Part shown: positions 57,128 to 64,000 of the stretch, one piece after another
Layout: each line of letters begins with the position of its first letter
Numbering within the stretch: the stretch's first letter is position 1
Source: Sphingomonadaceae bacterium
GTDB lineage: Bacteria > Pseudomonadota > Alphaproteobacteria > Sphingomonadales > Sphingomonadaceae
Reading direction: 5' to 3'
DNA: 64,000 nt
Assembly (NCBI GenBank): GCA_030147805.1
Contig: JASBUR010000037.1
Location: 1 to 64,000, forward strand
Notes under the pieces: model-generated
Databases searched by the model: none
Told to the model about the DNA's origin: nothing
What the model saw: the letters and a program-made list of their open reading frames with translations, nothing else
Translations under genes and position numbers: made by a program

Positions 57128-57871
57128 ATGCGGCCGGCCCTTACCTTCCTGTCCCCGGACCGGCCGCCGCTGCAGCTGCGCCGGCGCACCCTGGTGCTGC
57201 TGCTGGTGATCGCCGGCCACCTGCTGCTGATGCTGATGCTGCTGCGCATCGGGGCGGCGCCCGGCCTCCCCGACTTTAGCGGCAAGGCGATCGAGCTGCT
57301 GCCCAATCTCCAGGATGACAGCGAACAGGAGGATGAGCCGCAGGAGGAAGAGGTCGAGCCCGAGGTCGCCGAGCCGGTCACGGTCGACGAAGCACCGCCG
57401 CCGCCCGTCGTCGAGTCGCAATATGATCTGTCGATCGTCAAGCTGACGCGCGAGGAGTTTGCCGCGTCGGACATCGCGCGGCTGCCGCAGCGCGAGCGTC
57501 CGGCCGAAGGCGCAGCCGCACCCGGCGACAGCGTCCCCGTCGGCCGCCATGCCAATGGCGAGCCCATCTACAACGCCGAGTGGCAGCGCGAGCCGACCAG
57601 CGCCGAGCTCTCCTATTATCTGCCGGCGAGCGTGCCGCGGCCCGGCTGGGCGCTGATCGCCTGCCAGACGGCGCCGCGCTTCCGCGTCGAGAATTGCCAG
57701 GAGCTGGGCCAGTCGCCGAGCTGGGGACGGCTGGCCAGCGGGGTGCGCGAAGCGGCGTGGCAGTTCCGCGTCCGCCCGCCGCGCAAGGGCGGCAAGCCGA
57801 TTATCGGTGCCTGGGTGCAGATCCGCATCGACTTCGTCGAAGCGGGCGCGCCGGACGACGGGCGCCGCTAG
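57128..57871 (+). CDS. TonB-like membrane-anchored protein
   Basis: The 247-residue protein has an N-terminal helix (LVLLLVIAGHLLLMLMLLRIG), an acidic linker (DDSEQEDEPQEEEVEPEVAEP) and a C-terminal domain with YYLPASVPRPGWALIACQ, RVENCQELGQSP and AAWQFRVRPPRKGGKPIIG. The layout and end resemble divergent TonB proteins seen in sphingomonads. No ExbBD is adjacent. The acidic linker, instead of the usual Pro/Lys-rich one, is unusual. Its TAG shares CTAG (57868-57871) with the converging MHYT gene. Confidence 0.8.
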   Translation: MRPALTFLSPDRPPLQLRRRTLVLLLVIAGHLLLMLMLLRIGAAPGLPDFSGKAIELLPNLQDDSEQEDEPQEEEVEPEVAEPVTVDEAPPPPVVESQYDLSIVKLTREEFAASDIARLPQRERPAEGAAAPGDSVPVGRHANGEPIYNAEWQREPTSAELSYYLPASVPRPGWALIACQTAPRFRVENCQELGQSPSWGRLASGVREAAWQFRVRPPRKGGKPIIGAWVQIRIDFVEAGAPDDGRR

Positions 57872-60372
57872 GCGCTTGCCCGGCGAGGCGGCCTTTCCAT
57901 GCGCTTGAAGACCGCCGGGACGTCCCAGCCGGAGATCAGCGCCGGGACGTCGGCGGCGGCGATGGCGCGGCTGAAGAAATAGCCCTGCGCCGCATCGCAG
58001 CCGTAACCGACGAGCTGGCGCGCCTGCGCCGCGCCCTCGACGCCTTCGGCAACGGTGGCGATGCCGAGATTGCGGGCGAGGTCGATGACGGCGGAGACGA
58101 TCGCGGCATCCTCGGCCCCGGCGGTCAGCCGCGCGATGAACGAGCGGTCGATCTTGAGCGAGTCGACCGGGAACTGCTTGAGATGAGTGAGCGAGGCATA
58201 GCCGGTGCCGAAGTCGTCGAGCGCGATGCTGACGCCGGCGGCCGACAGCGTGCGCAGCGCCCGCTCGACGTTGCTCGCGAGCTGACCGAGCAGCACGGTC
58301 TCGGTGACCTCGAGCTCGAGCTGTGTCGCCGCCAGTCCGGCGTCGCGCAGCCGGTCGAGCACGCGCTGCGGGAAGTCGCCGCGCAGGAAATCGACGGTCG
58401 ATCCGTTGACGCCGATGCGGCCATAGGCGAGCCCGGCGTTCGACCAGGTCCGCATGTCGGCGACCACCCGGTCGAGCATGCGATCGGTCAGCTGGAACGA
58501 CAGCTCGGTATCGCCGAAGGCGGCGTGGATCGCGCTCGGGCCCAGCGTCCCCTTCTCGGGATCATGCCAGCGCAGCAGCGCCTCGAAGCCCATGATCTCG
58601 CCGGTGCGCAGGCAGACCTTGGGCTGGTAGAAGGGGAAGACGCGGTGGTCGTCGAGCGCCTGGCGGGCGTCGGCGAGCATGCGCTTCTGGCGTTCGGCGA
58701 CGTCGCGCATCGACGGTGCGAAGCTGCGGATCGCGTTGGGACCGGCGGCCTTCGCCGCATAGAGCGCGAGGTCGGCGCTCTTGAGCAGTTCCTCGGCGGT
58801 ATCGCCGTCCTGCGGACAGACCGCCGCGCCGGCGCTGAGACTGATCGCGGCGCGGCGGCCGTCGATGATCATCGGGTCGGCCATCGCGACGAGGATTTTC
58901 TCGAGCGTCTCGGGCCGGGTGTCGCCGGGTTGCAGGCGCGGAAAGATCACTGCGAACTCGTCGCCGCCGAGCCGGGCGACGGTGGCGCCGGCGGGCACCT
59001 GCTCGACGAGGCGGCGCGCGACCTCGCAGAGCAGCGCGTCGCCGGCGGCGTGGCCGCGACCGTCGTTGAGCCGCTTGAAATCGTCGAGGTCGATCACGCT
59101 GAGCCCGACGCCGCAGCCCGCCTCGCGCGCCTCGTCGAGCGCTTCGGCGAGCCGTTCGGCGAACAGCAGACGGTTAGGCAACCCGGTGAGCGGATCGTGG
59201 TGCGCGGCCCAGCGCAGACCGTATTCGACCTGCTTCTGCGGCGTGACGTCGAGCAGCGCGCCGACCGAGCGTTGCGCGACGCCCTGCGCGTCGCGCAGGA
59301 CGTAGCCGCGCCCGTACATATGGACATAGTGGCCGTCGGCATGGCGAACGCGATATTCGTCGTTCCAATAGGGGCGATCGACGGTGCGGATGTCGTTGTA
59401 GATCGCGAGCGCCTTGGCGACGTCGGCGGGATGGAGACGGTCCATGAACCATTGGATCGTCGTGCCCTGCTTGGCCTCGGGATAGCCGAGGACGGAATCG
59501 ACGGCGTTGCTCCACTGCACGCGGTCGCTTTCGTGCGACCAGTCCCAGATCACGTCGTTGGTGGCGCGCAGCACCAGCTGCTGGCGCTCCTCGCTCGCCT
59601 CGAGCGCCGCGACAAGCTCGGCAAGGCGGCGCCGATCGGCGACGATCCGCCCGGCGAGACCGCGCTCGTGATAGCCGAGTCCGAAAGCCACGATCAGCAG
59701 CAGCAGCGAAGCGGCGACGACCGCACCGCCCACATCGGCCAGATCGAGCAGGAAGCGCCCCGCCGGCAATGCGTCGCTCGGCTCGACGGTCGCTGCCGAC
59801 ATCGCGACGAAATGCATGAACAGGATGCCGCTACCGAGCAACGCCGCCGAGCGCAGCGGCAGCGGGGCGCTGCGCTCGTGCTGCAGCCGGCGACCGGCGA
59901 GTGCGCACAGCGCGACGCCGCCGGCCAGCGACAGCAGGATGAGATCGTGGTCGCCGGGGAGGCGGCCCGCCACGCGCAGCGCGCTCATGTCGATGAAATG
60001 CGTCGCCGCGAGCCCCAGGCCGACGAGCGCACCCGCCGCCGTCCCGCGATGCCGGCGCCCGCCGAAGCCGACGATCCATCCGGTCGCGGCGCCGACGATC
60101 GCGGCGCCGATCGACGCCGCGGCGTGGAGCGCGCTGAAATAGACGGGGACGCCCGGCGCATAGGCCAGCATCGCGGCGAAATGCGTGGTCCAGATGCCGA
60201 GGCCGGTGACGCCGCCGCCGAGCAGCAGCCAGCCGCGGCGGCCGCTTGCCGAGGTAATGCCGCGCTGCACGACGATCAGGCTGATGACCGAGGCGACGAG
60301 ACAGATCGCGACCGCCAGCGCGATGAGCCGGATGTCGTGCTGGACGGTCAGACTCGTATGAACGCGTAGCAT
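57868..60372 (-). CDS. MHYT-PAS-GGDEF-EAL membrane c-di-GMP enzyme
   Basis: The 834-residue protein has an N-terminal MHYT sensor of seven helices with three repeats (IWTTHFAAMLAY, AATHFIDMSALR, LFMHFVAMSAAT), a proposed metal-binding gas sensor. A PAS domain follows (ATNDVIWDWSHESDRVQWSN), then GGDEF (HDPLTGLPNRLLFAERL, RLGGDEFAVIF) and EAL (MGFEALLRWHDPEKG, ALDDFGTGYASLTHL, VAEGVEGAAQ). Both active-site signatures are intact. The ATG at 60370-60372 begins just before helix 1; the open frame upstream has no domain features. It diverges from the PspC gene. Confidence 0.93.
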   Translation of the reverse strand: MLRVHTSLTVQHDIRLIALAVAICLVASVISLIVVQRGITSASGRRGWLLLGGGVTGLGIWTTHFAAMLAYAPGVPVYFSALHAAASIGAAIVGAATGWIVGFGGRRHRGTAAGALVGLGLAATHFIDMSALRVAGRLPGDHDLILLSLAGGVALCALAGRRLQHERSAPLPLRSAALLGSGILFMHFVAMSAATVEPSDALPAGRFLLDLADVGGAVVAASLLLLIVAFGLGYHERGLAGRIVADRRRLAELVAALEASEERQQLVLRATNDVIWDWSHESDRVQWSNAVDSVLGYPEAKQGTTIQWFMDRLHPADVAKALAIYNDIRTVDRPYWNDEYRVRHADGHYVHMYGRGYVLRDAQGVAQRSVGALLDVTPQKQVEYGLRWAAHHDPLTGLPNRLLFAERLAEALDEAREAGCGVGLSVIDLDDFKRLNDGRGHAAGDALLCEVARRLVEQVPAGATVARLGGDEFAVIFPRLQPGDTRPETLEKILVAMADPMIIDGRRAAISLSAGAAVCPQDGDTAEELLKSADLALYAAKAAGPNAIRSFAPSMRDVAERQKRMLADARQALDDHRVFPFYQPKVCLRTGEIMGFEALLRWHDPEKGTLGPSAIHAAFGDTELSFQLTDRMLDRVVADMRTWSNAGLAYGRIGVNGSTVDFLRGDFPQRVLDRLRDAGLAATQLELEVTETVLLGQLASNVERALRTLSAAGVSIALDDFGTGYASLTHLKQFPVDSLKIDRSFIARLTAGAEDAAIVSAVIDLARNLGIATVAEGVEGAAQARQLVGYGCDAAQGYFFSRAIAAADVPALISGWDVPAVFKRMERPPRRASA

Positions 60373-60583
60373 CGATCGCTTCCGGGCCGCAGGGTTGGCG
60401 GAGGGGCCCGAGGTCCAAACGCCGCAGGGCGGCGAAGTGTTCTCGGCGGGCGACCGCCGCGCGGGCGAGGCTGCACCCGCCCGGCGCTGCCGGCTGGCGA
60501 AGATTGCTAACTCTTGGCGGAACGCGCGACATCCTTGAAATGGGCGTTCAGCCAACTAACTGAATTCGCGTCTTTAACTCAGT

Positions 60584-60599
60584 TGGCACGGCTTGTGCT
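60584..60599 (+). promoter_or_regulatory. Sigma-54 promoter of the PspC gene
   Basis: TGGCACG at 60584-60590 and GC at 60597-60598 give exact -24/-12 spacing, with the start expected near 60610. A dyad GCCAACT/AGTTGGC (60551-60557 and 60581-60587) overlaps the -24 region. The psp operon of enterobacteria is a known sigma-54/PspF target, so this fits the downstream gene. Confidence 0.82.
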
Positions 60600-60613
60600 G
60601 AAGGAGGGGCAGA

Positions 60614-60661
60614 ATGCGCAAGGCCGTGGGGCTTTGCACCAGATGGGAGCCAGAGAGATGA
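60614..60661 (+). CDS. Possible 15-residue leader peptide coupled to PspC
   Basis: ATG at 60614 follows AAGGAGG (60601-60607) by six bases, opens a 15-codon frame (MRKAVGLCTRWEPER) and stops at TGA 60659-60661, overlapping the PspC ATG as ATGA. The spacing suggests translational coupling. However, a transcript starting at the predicted sigma-54 site (about 60610) would lack the AAGGAGG, so this needs a promoter further upstream. Confidence 0.35.
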   Translation: MRKAVGLCTRWEPER

Positions 60662-60951
60662 CCGCCAGCCAGCCCAACCTGTTCACCCGCGAGGATACGA
60701 TCTTCGGCGTCTGCGAGGGCATCGGCCAGGATTTCGGCTTCAACGCGCAATATCTGCGCGTGGCGCTCGCCGGCCTGGTATTCTGGAATCCCCCGGCTGC
60801 GGTCGGCATCTATGCCGCGCTCGGCGTCGCGGTCCTGGCGTCGCGCAAGCTCTTCCCAACGCCGCTCGCCGCCGTCGAAGCGGCGGAGCTGCCGGCACCG
60901 CTCAAGGGCGAGAATGATGCGCAGGCCGCCGAGGTGGCGATCGCGGCCTAG
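60658..60951 (+). CDS. pspC: PspC-domain envelope stress protein
   Basis: The 97-residue protein has a PspC domain: NLFTREDTIFGVCEGIGQDFG, then ALAGLVFWNPPAAVGIYAALGVAVL, a membrane helix pair, and a polar tail. PspC senses envelope stress at the inner membrane and works with PspA/PspB where they exist; neither is in the window. The sigma-54 promoter upstream strengthens the assignment to the phage-shock response. Confidence 0.88.
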   Translation: MTASQPNLFTREDTIFGVCEGIGQDFGFNAQYLRVALAGLVFWNPPAAVGIYAALGVAVLASRKLFPTPLAAVEAAELPAPLKGENDAQAAEVAIAA

Positions 60952-61025
60952 GCTCTGAACTCAACAAGAATGCCGTTCGGGCCGCCGCGCGAAGCGTGGT
61001 AGCGAGAGGCGTTCACACCCCAGGG

Positions 61026-61961
61026 CTAGGCGGCCCCGCCGAGACCGGCGGGCAGGCCGTCGGTGACGTCGAGCGCCGCGACGACGCCGCCGATGATCGC
61101 GCCGGCGGCATCGCGCACCGGCGCGGCGTTGTTGAGATAACGGCGGCGCTCGCCCGAGCCGAAGCGCTGGCATTCGACGAGCTCGCCGCGCACCGTGTCG
61201 CCATCGCGCAACGCGCGCGCCATCGCCCATTCGGCGGCGCCGATCCGCTCGCCCGTCGGACGGTAGCCGATCCATTCGCCATAGTCGCGCCAGCTCGCCG
61301 TCTCGGGCGGCATGCCCCACAGCTCGCGGCTGGCGGCGTTGTCGCGGACGATGCGCCCGTCGGCGTCGGCGATGATGATGCCGACCGGCAGCGCGTCGAG
61401 CACCGCGCCGAGCTGCGCCTCGATGCGCGCGCGCGCGCGCTCCGCCGTCTTGCGCTCGCTGATGTCGACCGAGAAGCCGATGATGCCGATCACCGCGCCG
61501 GTGGCGTCGCGCAGCGGCGCCTTGGTCGACAGCCAGGTCACGACCGAGCCGTCGGCGAGCGTGACCACTTCCTCGAGCGATTCGGCGACGCCGCTCGCCA
61601 TGACGCGCTGGTCGGCCTCGCGCAGCCGCGTCGCCTCGACGGCGTCGCCCAGCAGATCGAGGTCGGTGCGGCCGAGCAGCCGTTCGCGCGGCGCGCCGAG
61701 CGCAACCTCGGTCTGCGCATTGGCGACGATGTAGCGGCCGGCGCGGTCCTTGGCGAAGACGTTGCCCGGCAGCGTATCGACTACCGCCAGCAGCATCGCC
61801 GCCATGGGCTCGACCATCGTGCGGCGCGGTGCCGCCGGCTCGGCGGCGAAAAGCTGCGCCACGGTCGCCGCGGGCGCCACCAGCAAGGCGGCGACGTCGT
61901 CGGCGCATGCATAGTCCTCGATCGCGACGGCGCGGCGGAGGTCGGAAAAGTCGTTCGGCAT
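61026..61961 (-). CDS. Tandem PAS protein without output domain
   Basis: The 311-residue protein has a short N-terminal part and two PAS domains: MLLAVVDTLPGNVFAKDRAGRYIVAN to FSVDISERK, and VLDALPVGIIIADADGRIVRDN to LDVTDGL. Then it ends; no kinase, GGDEF or DNA-binding module follows. The first PAS strongly resembles the last PAS of the hybrid kinase at 11590-14871 (shared WLSTKAPLRDATG segment), suggesting derivation from such a kinase. It may act as a stand-alone sensor that binds a partner. Confidence 0.85.
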   Translation of the reverse strand: MPNDFSDLRRAVAIEDYACADDVAALLVAPAATVAQLFAAEPAAPRRTMVEPMAAMLLAVVDTLPGNVFAKDRAGRYIVANAQTEVALGAPRERLLGRTDLDLLGDAVEATRLREADQRVMASGVAESLEEVVTLADGSVVTWLSTKAPLRDATGAVIGIIGFSVDISERKTAERARARIEAQLGAVLDALPVGIIIADADGRIVRDNAASRELWGMPPETASWRDYGEWIGYRPTGERIGAAEWAMARALRDGDTVRGELVECQRFGSGERRRYLNNAAPVRDAAGAIIGGVVAALDVTDGLPAGLGGAA

Positions 61962-62098
61962 GATTCACAATTCCGGCAAGAGGGGGCGGGTCGCCTACTC
62001 GGCGCGGCGGTCGGCGCGAAGCCCCAGGGCGCCCGAAACGGGCAAGTCGGTCGCGGCGCGCGCCAGCATGCAGGAAAGTCGGGACTTGCCCGCTTCGG

Positions 62099-63370
62099 TC
62101 AGGGCGGTTGCGCGTAGAGACGGCGCAGGAAATCGAGGTCGAGCGTCGTGAGGCGGCGCGGCGCGTCGGCCGCGCCGAAGAGCGACAAGAGCGTGCCGTC
62201 GAGCGGCGGCGGCGCGACGGGCAGGTCGGCGAAGCCGGCCAGCGCGACATAGGCGGCCACCGTCGCTGGCCGCAGGGCTTCGGCGCGGCGCTTGTCGAGG
62301 ACGACGGTGACCTCGGCGAGCGCCGGCGCGCCGTCGCGCCGGCGGCGTGCATGGCGATGGATCGGTGCGGCGGTCGCCGCCAGCAGCAGCGTGAGGTTGG
62401 GGCGGCAACGGCCCCAGTGGATCGGCACGCCTGCCGCGGCGGCGATCGACCGCGCCTGCGCCTCGACCTGCTGCGTGAAGGTGGAGGAGGCGCCGACGAC
62501 GCGGAGGCAGGCCGGATCGAGCCAGCGCGCGATCGGCCGGTCGCCGACGCCGAGCCGCGCTTCGAGCGTTGCGCCGCCCGCGTCGGCGACCGGCGGCGCC
62601 AACGCCATCGTGCCGAGATCGCCCTCGGCGCGATGCGGGTGCGCGGCGCCGAACGCTTCGGCCAGCGCCTCGGCGGCGAGTCCTGGCGGCACCTCGTGGC
62701 CGCCCTCGAACTCGGCGTAGCGCAACGGATAGCCGGCGGCGCGCAGGCGGGCGGCGATGACGCGGCTGGTGGCATCGATCGGCAGGACGCGGTCGGCGCG
62801 GCCGTGCGATACGAACAGGTGGGGGCGCCCCGCCTGCCGCGCCGGCAGCACGAAGCCCGGCGAGAAGGCGAGGACATGGCCGAACAGGTCGCCGTTCGAC
62901 AGGCCCAGCGACAGCGCGTAGCTGCCGCCGTCGGAGAAGCCGGCGATCGATACGCGCGCCGGGTCGATGGCATAGCGCGCGAAGACCTGCCCGAGCAGCG
63001 CGTCGATCGCCTTGGCGTCGTGGCCGAAGCCGCCGTGGGCGACGAGGTCCCAGGTCGGGCCGGCGGCGGCGGGCGCCATCAGCACCAGGCCTGCGGCCTC
63101 CGCTTGCCGCTTGAACGTATCGAGCGCCGGGCGCGGCGCGCCGCCGGCGCCGTGCAGGACGAGGAGCAGCGGCGCCGGCCGCCGGGGATCGTAACCGCTC
63201 GGCACATAGAGCCAGCCTTCCCGCCCGCCGTCGTGGCGCAGCGCGCGAAAGCCACGCGGCGCATCGGCGGTGACCGCCGCCGGCCGCGAGTCGACGACGC
63301 CGGGCGGCGCGGCGCGGGCCGCGGTCGCAGCCGCGAGCAGGAGGCAGGCAACGGGAAGCGTCGATCGCAT
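62099..63370 (-). CDS. Secreted esterase with C-terminal DUF2927-like domain
   Basis: The 423-residue precursor has a signal peptide (MRSTLPVACLLLAAATAARA). An alpha/beta-hydrolase domain follows (PLLLVLHGAGGAPRPALDTF; nucleophile elbow SIAGFSDGGSYALSLGL; acid near HGRADRVLPID; His in EFEGGHEVPP). From about residue 240 a second part resembles sphingomonad DUF2927-type secreted proteins (WLDPACLRVVG, GRCRPNLTLLL, TLDLDFLRRLY). The two are encoded without a break, an unusual combination. The ATG at 63368-63370 opens the signal peptide. Confidence 0.82.
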   Translation of the reverse strand: MRSTLPVACLLLAAATAARAAPPGVVDSRPAAVTADAPRGFRALRHDGGREGWLYVPSGYDPRRPAPLLLVLHGAGGAPRPALDTFKRQAEAAGLVLMAPAAAGPTWDLVAHGGFGHDAKAIDALLGQVFARYAIDPARVSIAGFSDGGSYALSLGLSNGDLFGHVLAFSPGFVLPARQAGRPHLFVSHGRADRVLPIDATSRVIAARLRAAGYPLRYAEFEGGHEVPPGLAAEALAEAFGAAHPHRAEGDLGTMALAPPVADAGGATLEARLGVGDRPIARWLDPACLRVVGASSTFTQQVEAQARSIAAAAGVPIHWGRCRPNLTLLLAATAAPIHRHARRRRDGAPALAEVTVVLDKRRAEALRPATVAAYVALAGFADLPVAPPPLDGTLLSLFGAADAPRRLTTLDLDFLRRLYAQPP

Positions 63371-63499
63371 CGCCCAGGCTCGCCGGCGCCGCCCGGCCGC
63401 GTCGAGCCGGGTTCGACGAAACGCCTGTCGCATCGACGAACGCCGGCGCGCCGACGCGGGCTTCACCGCCTGCCGGGGATCATGCTAGCGAATGGCGCC

Positions 63500-63961
63500 A
63501 TGGGGCTGACCATCTGCGAAGACGATCTCGGCGGCGCGCCGACCCGCGCGCTGCTCGCGCTGCACCTGGCGGGCATGCAATCGAATTCGCCTCCCGGCCA
63601 CAGTTTCGCGCTCGACCTGTCGGGGCTGCAGCAGCCGGGCGTCACCGTCTGGACCGCGTGGAACGGCGACGGCATCGCCGGGATCGGCGCGCTCAAGCGG
63701 CTCGGCGACGGCAGCGGCGAGCTGAAATCGATGCGCACCCATCCCGACCAGCTGCGCCGCGGCGTCGGCGCCGCGATCCTCGAGCATATCATCGCCGTGG
63801 CGCGCGCCGAGGGGCTGCGCCGGCTCAGCCTCGAGACGGGCAGCGGCGCGGCGTTCGAGGCGGCGCTCGCGCTTTACCGGCGGCGCGGATTCCGCGACGG
63901 GCCGGCGTTCGGCGACTATGTCGCCAGCGACTTCAACCAGTTCCTGCATCTCGATTTATAG
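63500..63961 (+). CDS. GNAT-family N-acetyltransferase
   Basis: The 153-residue protein has the GNAT core: VTVWTAWNGDGIAGIGALKRL, GELKSMRTHPDQLRRGVGAAIL (acetyl-CoA loop QLRRGVG) and LSLETGSGAAFEAALALYRRRGF. It looks like a YsnE/PhnO-type small-molecule acetyltransferase. The ATG at 63500 is chosen, six codons inside an alternative ATG at 63482. The substrate is unknown. It is followed ten bases later by a GFA gene in the same direction. Confidence 0.9.
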   Translation: MGLTICEDDLGGAPTRALLALHLAGMQSNSPPGHSFALDLSGLQQPGVTVWTAWNGDGIAGIGALKRLGDGSGELKSMRTHPDQLRRGVGAAILEHIIAVARAEGLRRLSLETGSGAAFEAALALYRRRGFRDGPAFGDYVASDFNQFLHLDL

Positions 63962-63970
63962 GGAACGGTC

Positions 63971-64000
63971 ATGCCCAAGGGGTCATGCCTGTGCGGCGCG
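63971..64000 (+). CDS. Start of a GFA-family gene, cut by the window edge
   Basis: The last ten codons read MPKGSCLCGA, the standard start of GFA (CENP-V/GFA) domain proteins with the first CxC zinc ligands. The gene continues beyond the window. It would be the second GFA gene here (first at 38987-39406) and probably shares a transcript with the GNAT gene. Confidence 0.75.
   Translation, partial: MPKGSCLCGA

Overview
The window reads as chromosomal DNA from a GC-rich Gram-negative alphaproteobacterium, most likely a sphingomonad. This rests on family content and codon bias, not on a marker gene: there is no rRNA, tRNA or ribosomal protein. Pointers are three PEP-CTERM proteins, TonB and TonB-dependent receptor genes, many small secreted proteins of sphingomonad type, and dense coding with ATGA/GTGA stop-start overlaps. 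I see no prophage, intact insertion sequence or CRISPR array. The only mobile-like sequence is a foldback element at 54475-54691.

Layout. 177-8053 (minus) holds a Tat-exported aminotransferase, a TauE-type permease, a sensor without output domain, a GGDEF-EAL enzyme, and a phosphate module (NUDIX/DUF47/Pit). 8217-15894 is a signalling island: a tandem KaiC-type ATPase, a kinase with a degenerate receiver, a divergent multi-PAS hybrid kinase and a Crp/Fnr regulator. 15891-20708 carries an MFS transporter, a glycine-rich PEP-CTERM protein behind a sigma-54 promoter, DoxX, DUF6152, DUF6644 and DedA genes. 20828-27867 has a PepSY/OmpR/EnvZ-like set, a FixL-like kinase and a Kef antiporter. 27872-33821 has a DEAD-box helicase, the divergent DUF2239/GIY-YIG pair, a spermidine-synthase-like protein and a PHB-depolymerase-like esterase.

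33825-38935 is the most unusual part. A three-gene operon encodes a GIN-domain (DUF2807) secreted protein, a BlaI-type repressor and an M56 metallopeptidase whose C-terminus is another GIN domain. Two BlaI-like operator dyads lie upstream, between this operon and a divergent TonB-dependent-receptor-like gene. 38987-46519 holds GFA, TonB, a PAS-GGDEF-EAL protein, an MFS gene broken by one amber codon, and an ArsR/SRPBCC pair. 46598-48320 holds two near-identical PEP-CTERM genes, each with a sigma-54 promoter and a leader motif shared with the distant third copy. 48623-57871 is a mix of envelope and small regulatory genes, including a DUF2975/HTH pair with clear operators. 57868-64000 has an MHYT-GGDEF-EAL protein, a PspC gene behind a fourth sigma-54 promoter, a PAS-only protein, an esterase fusion, a GNAT enzyme and the start of a second GFA gene.

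Three bifunctional GGDEF-EAL proteins and five histidine kinases (two closely related multi-domain ones in the KaiC island) make this a signalling-rich region. The sigma-54 promoters link PEP-CTERM surface proteins and a phage-shock-type gene to activators (PrsR-like, PspF-like) that must lie outside the window. All calls come from reading translations and motifs by eye; no database search was run.
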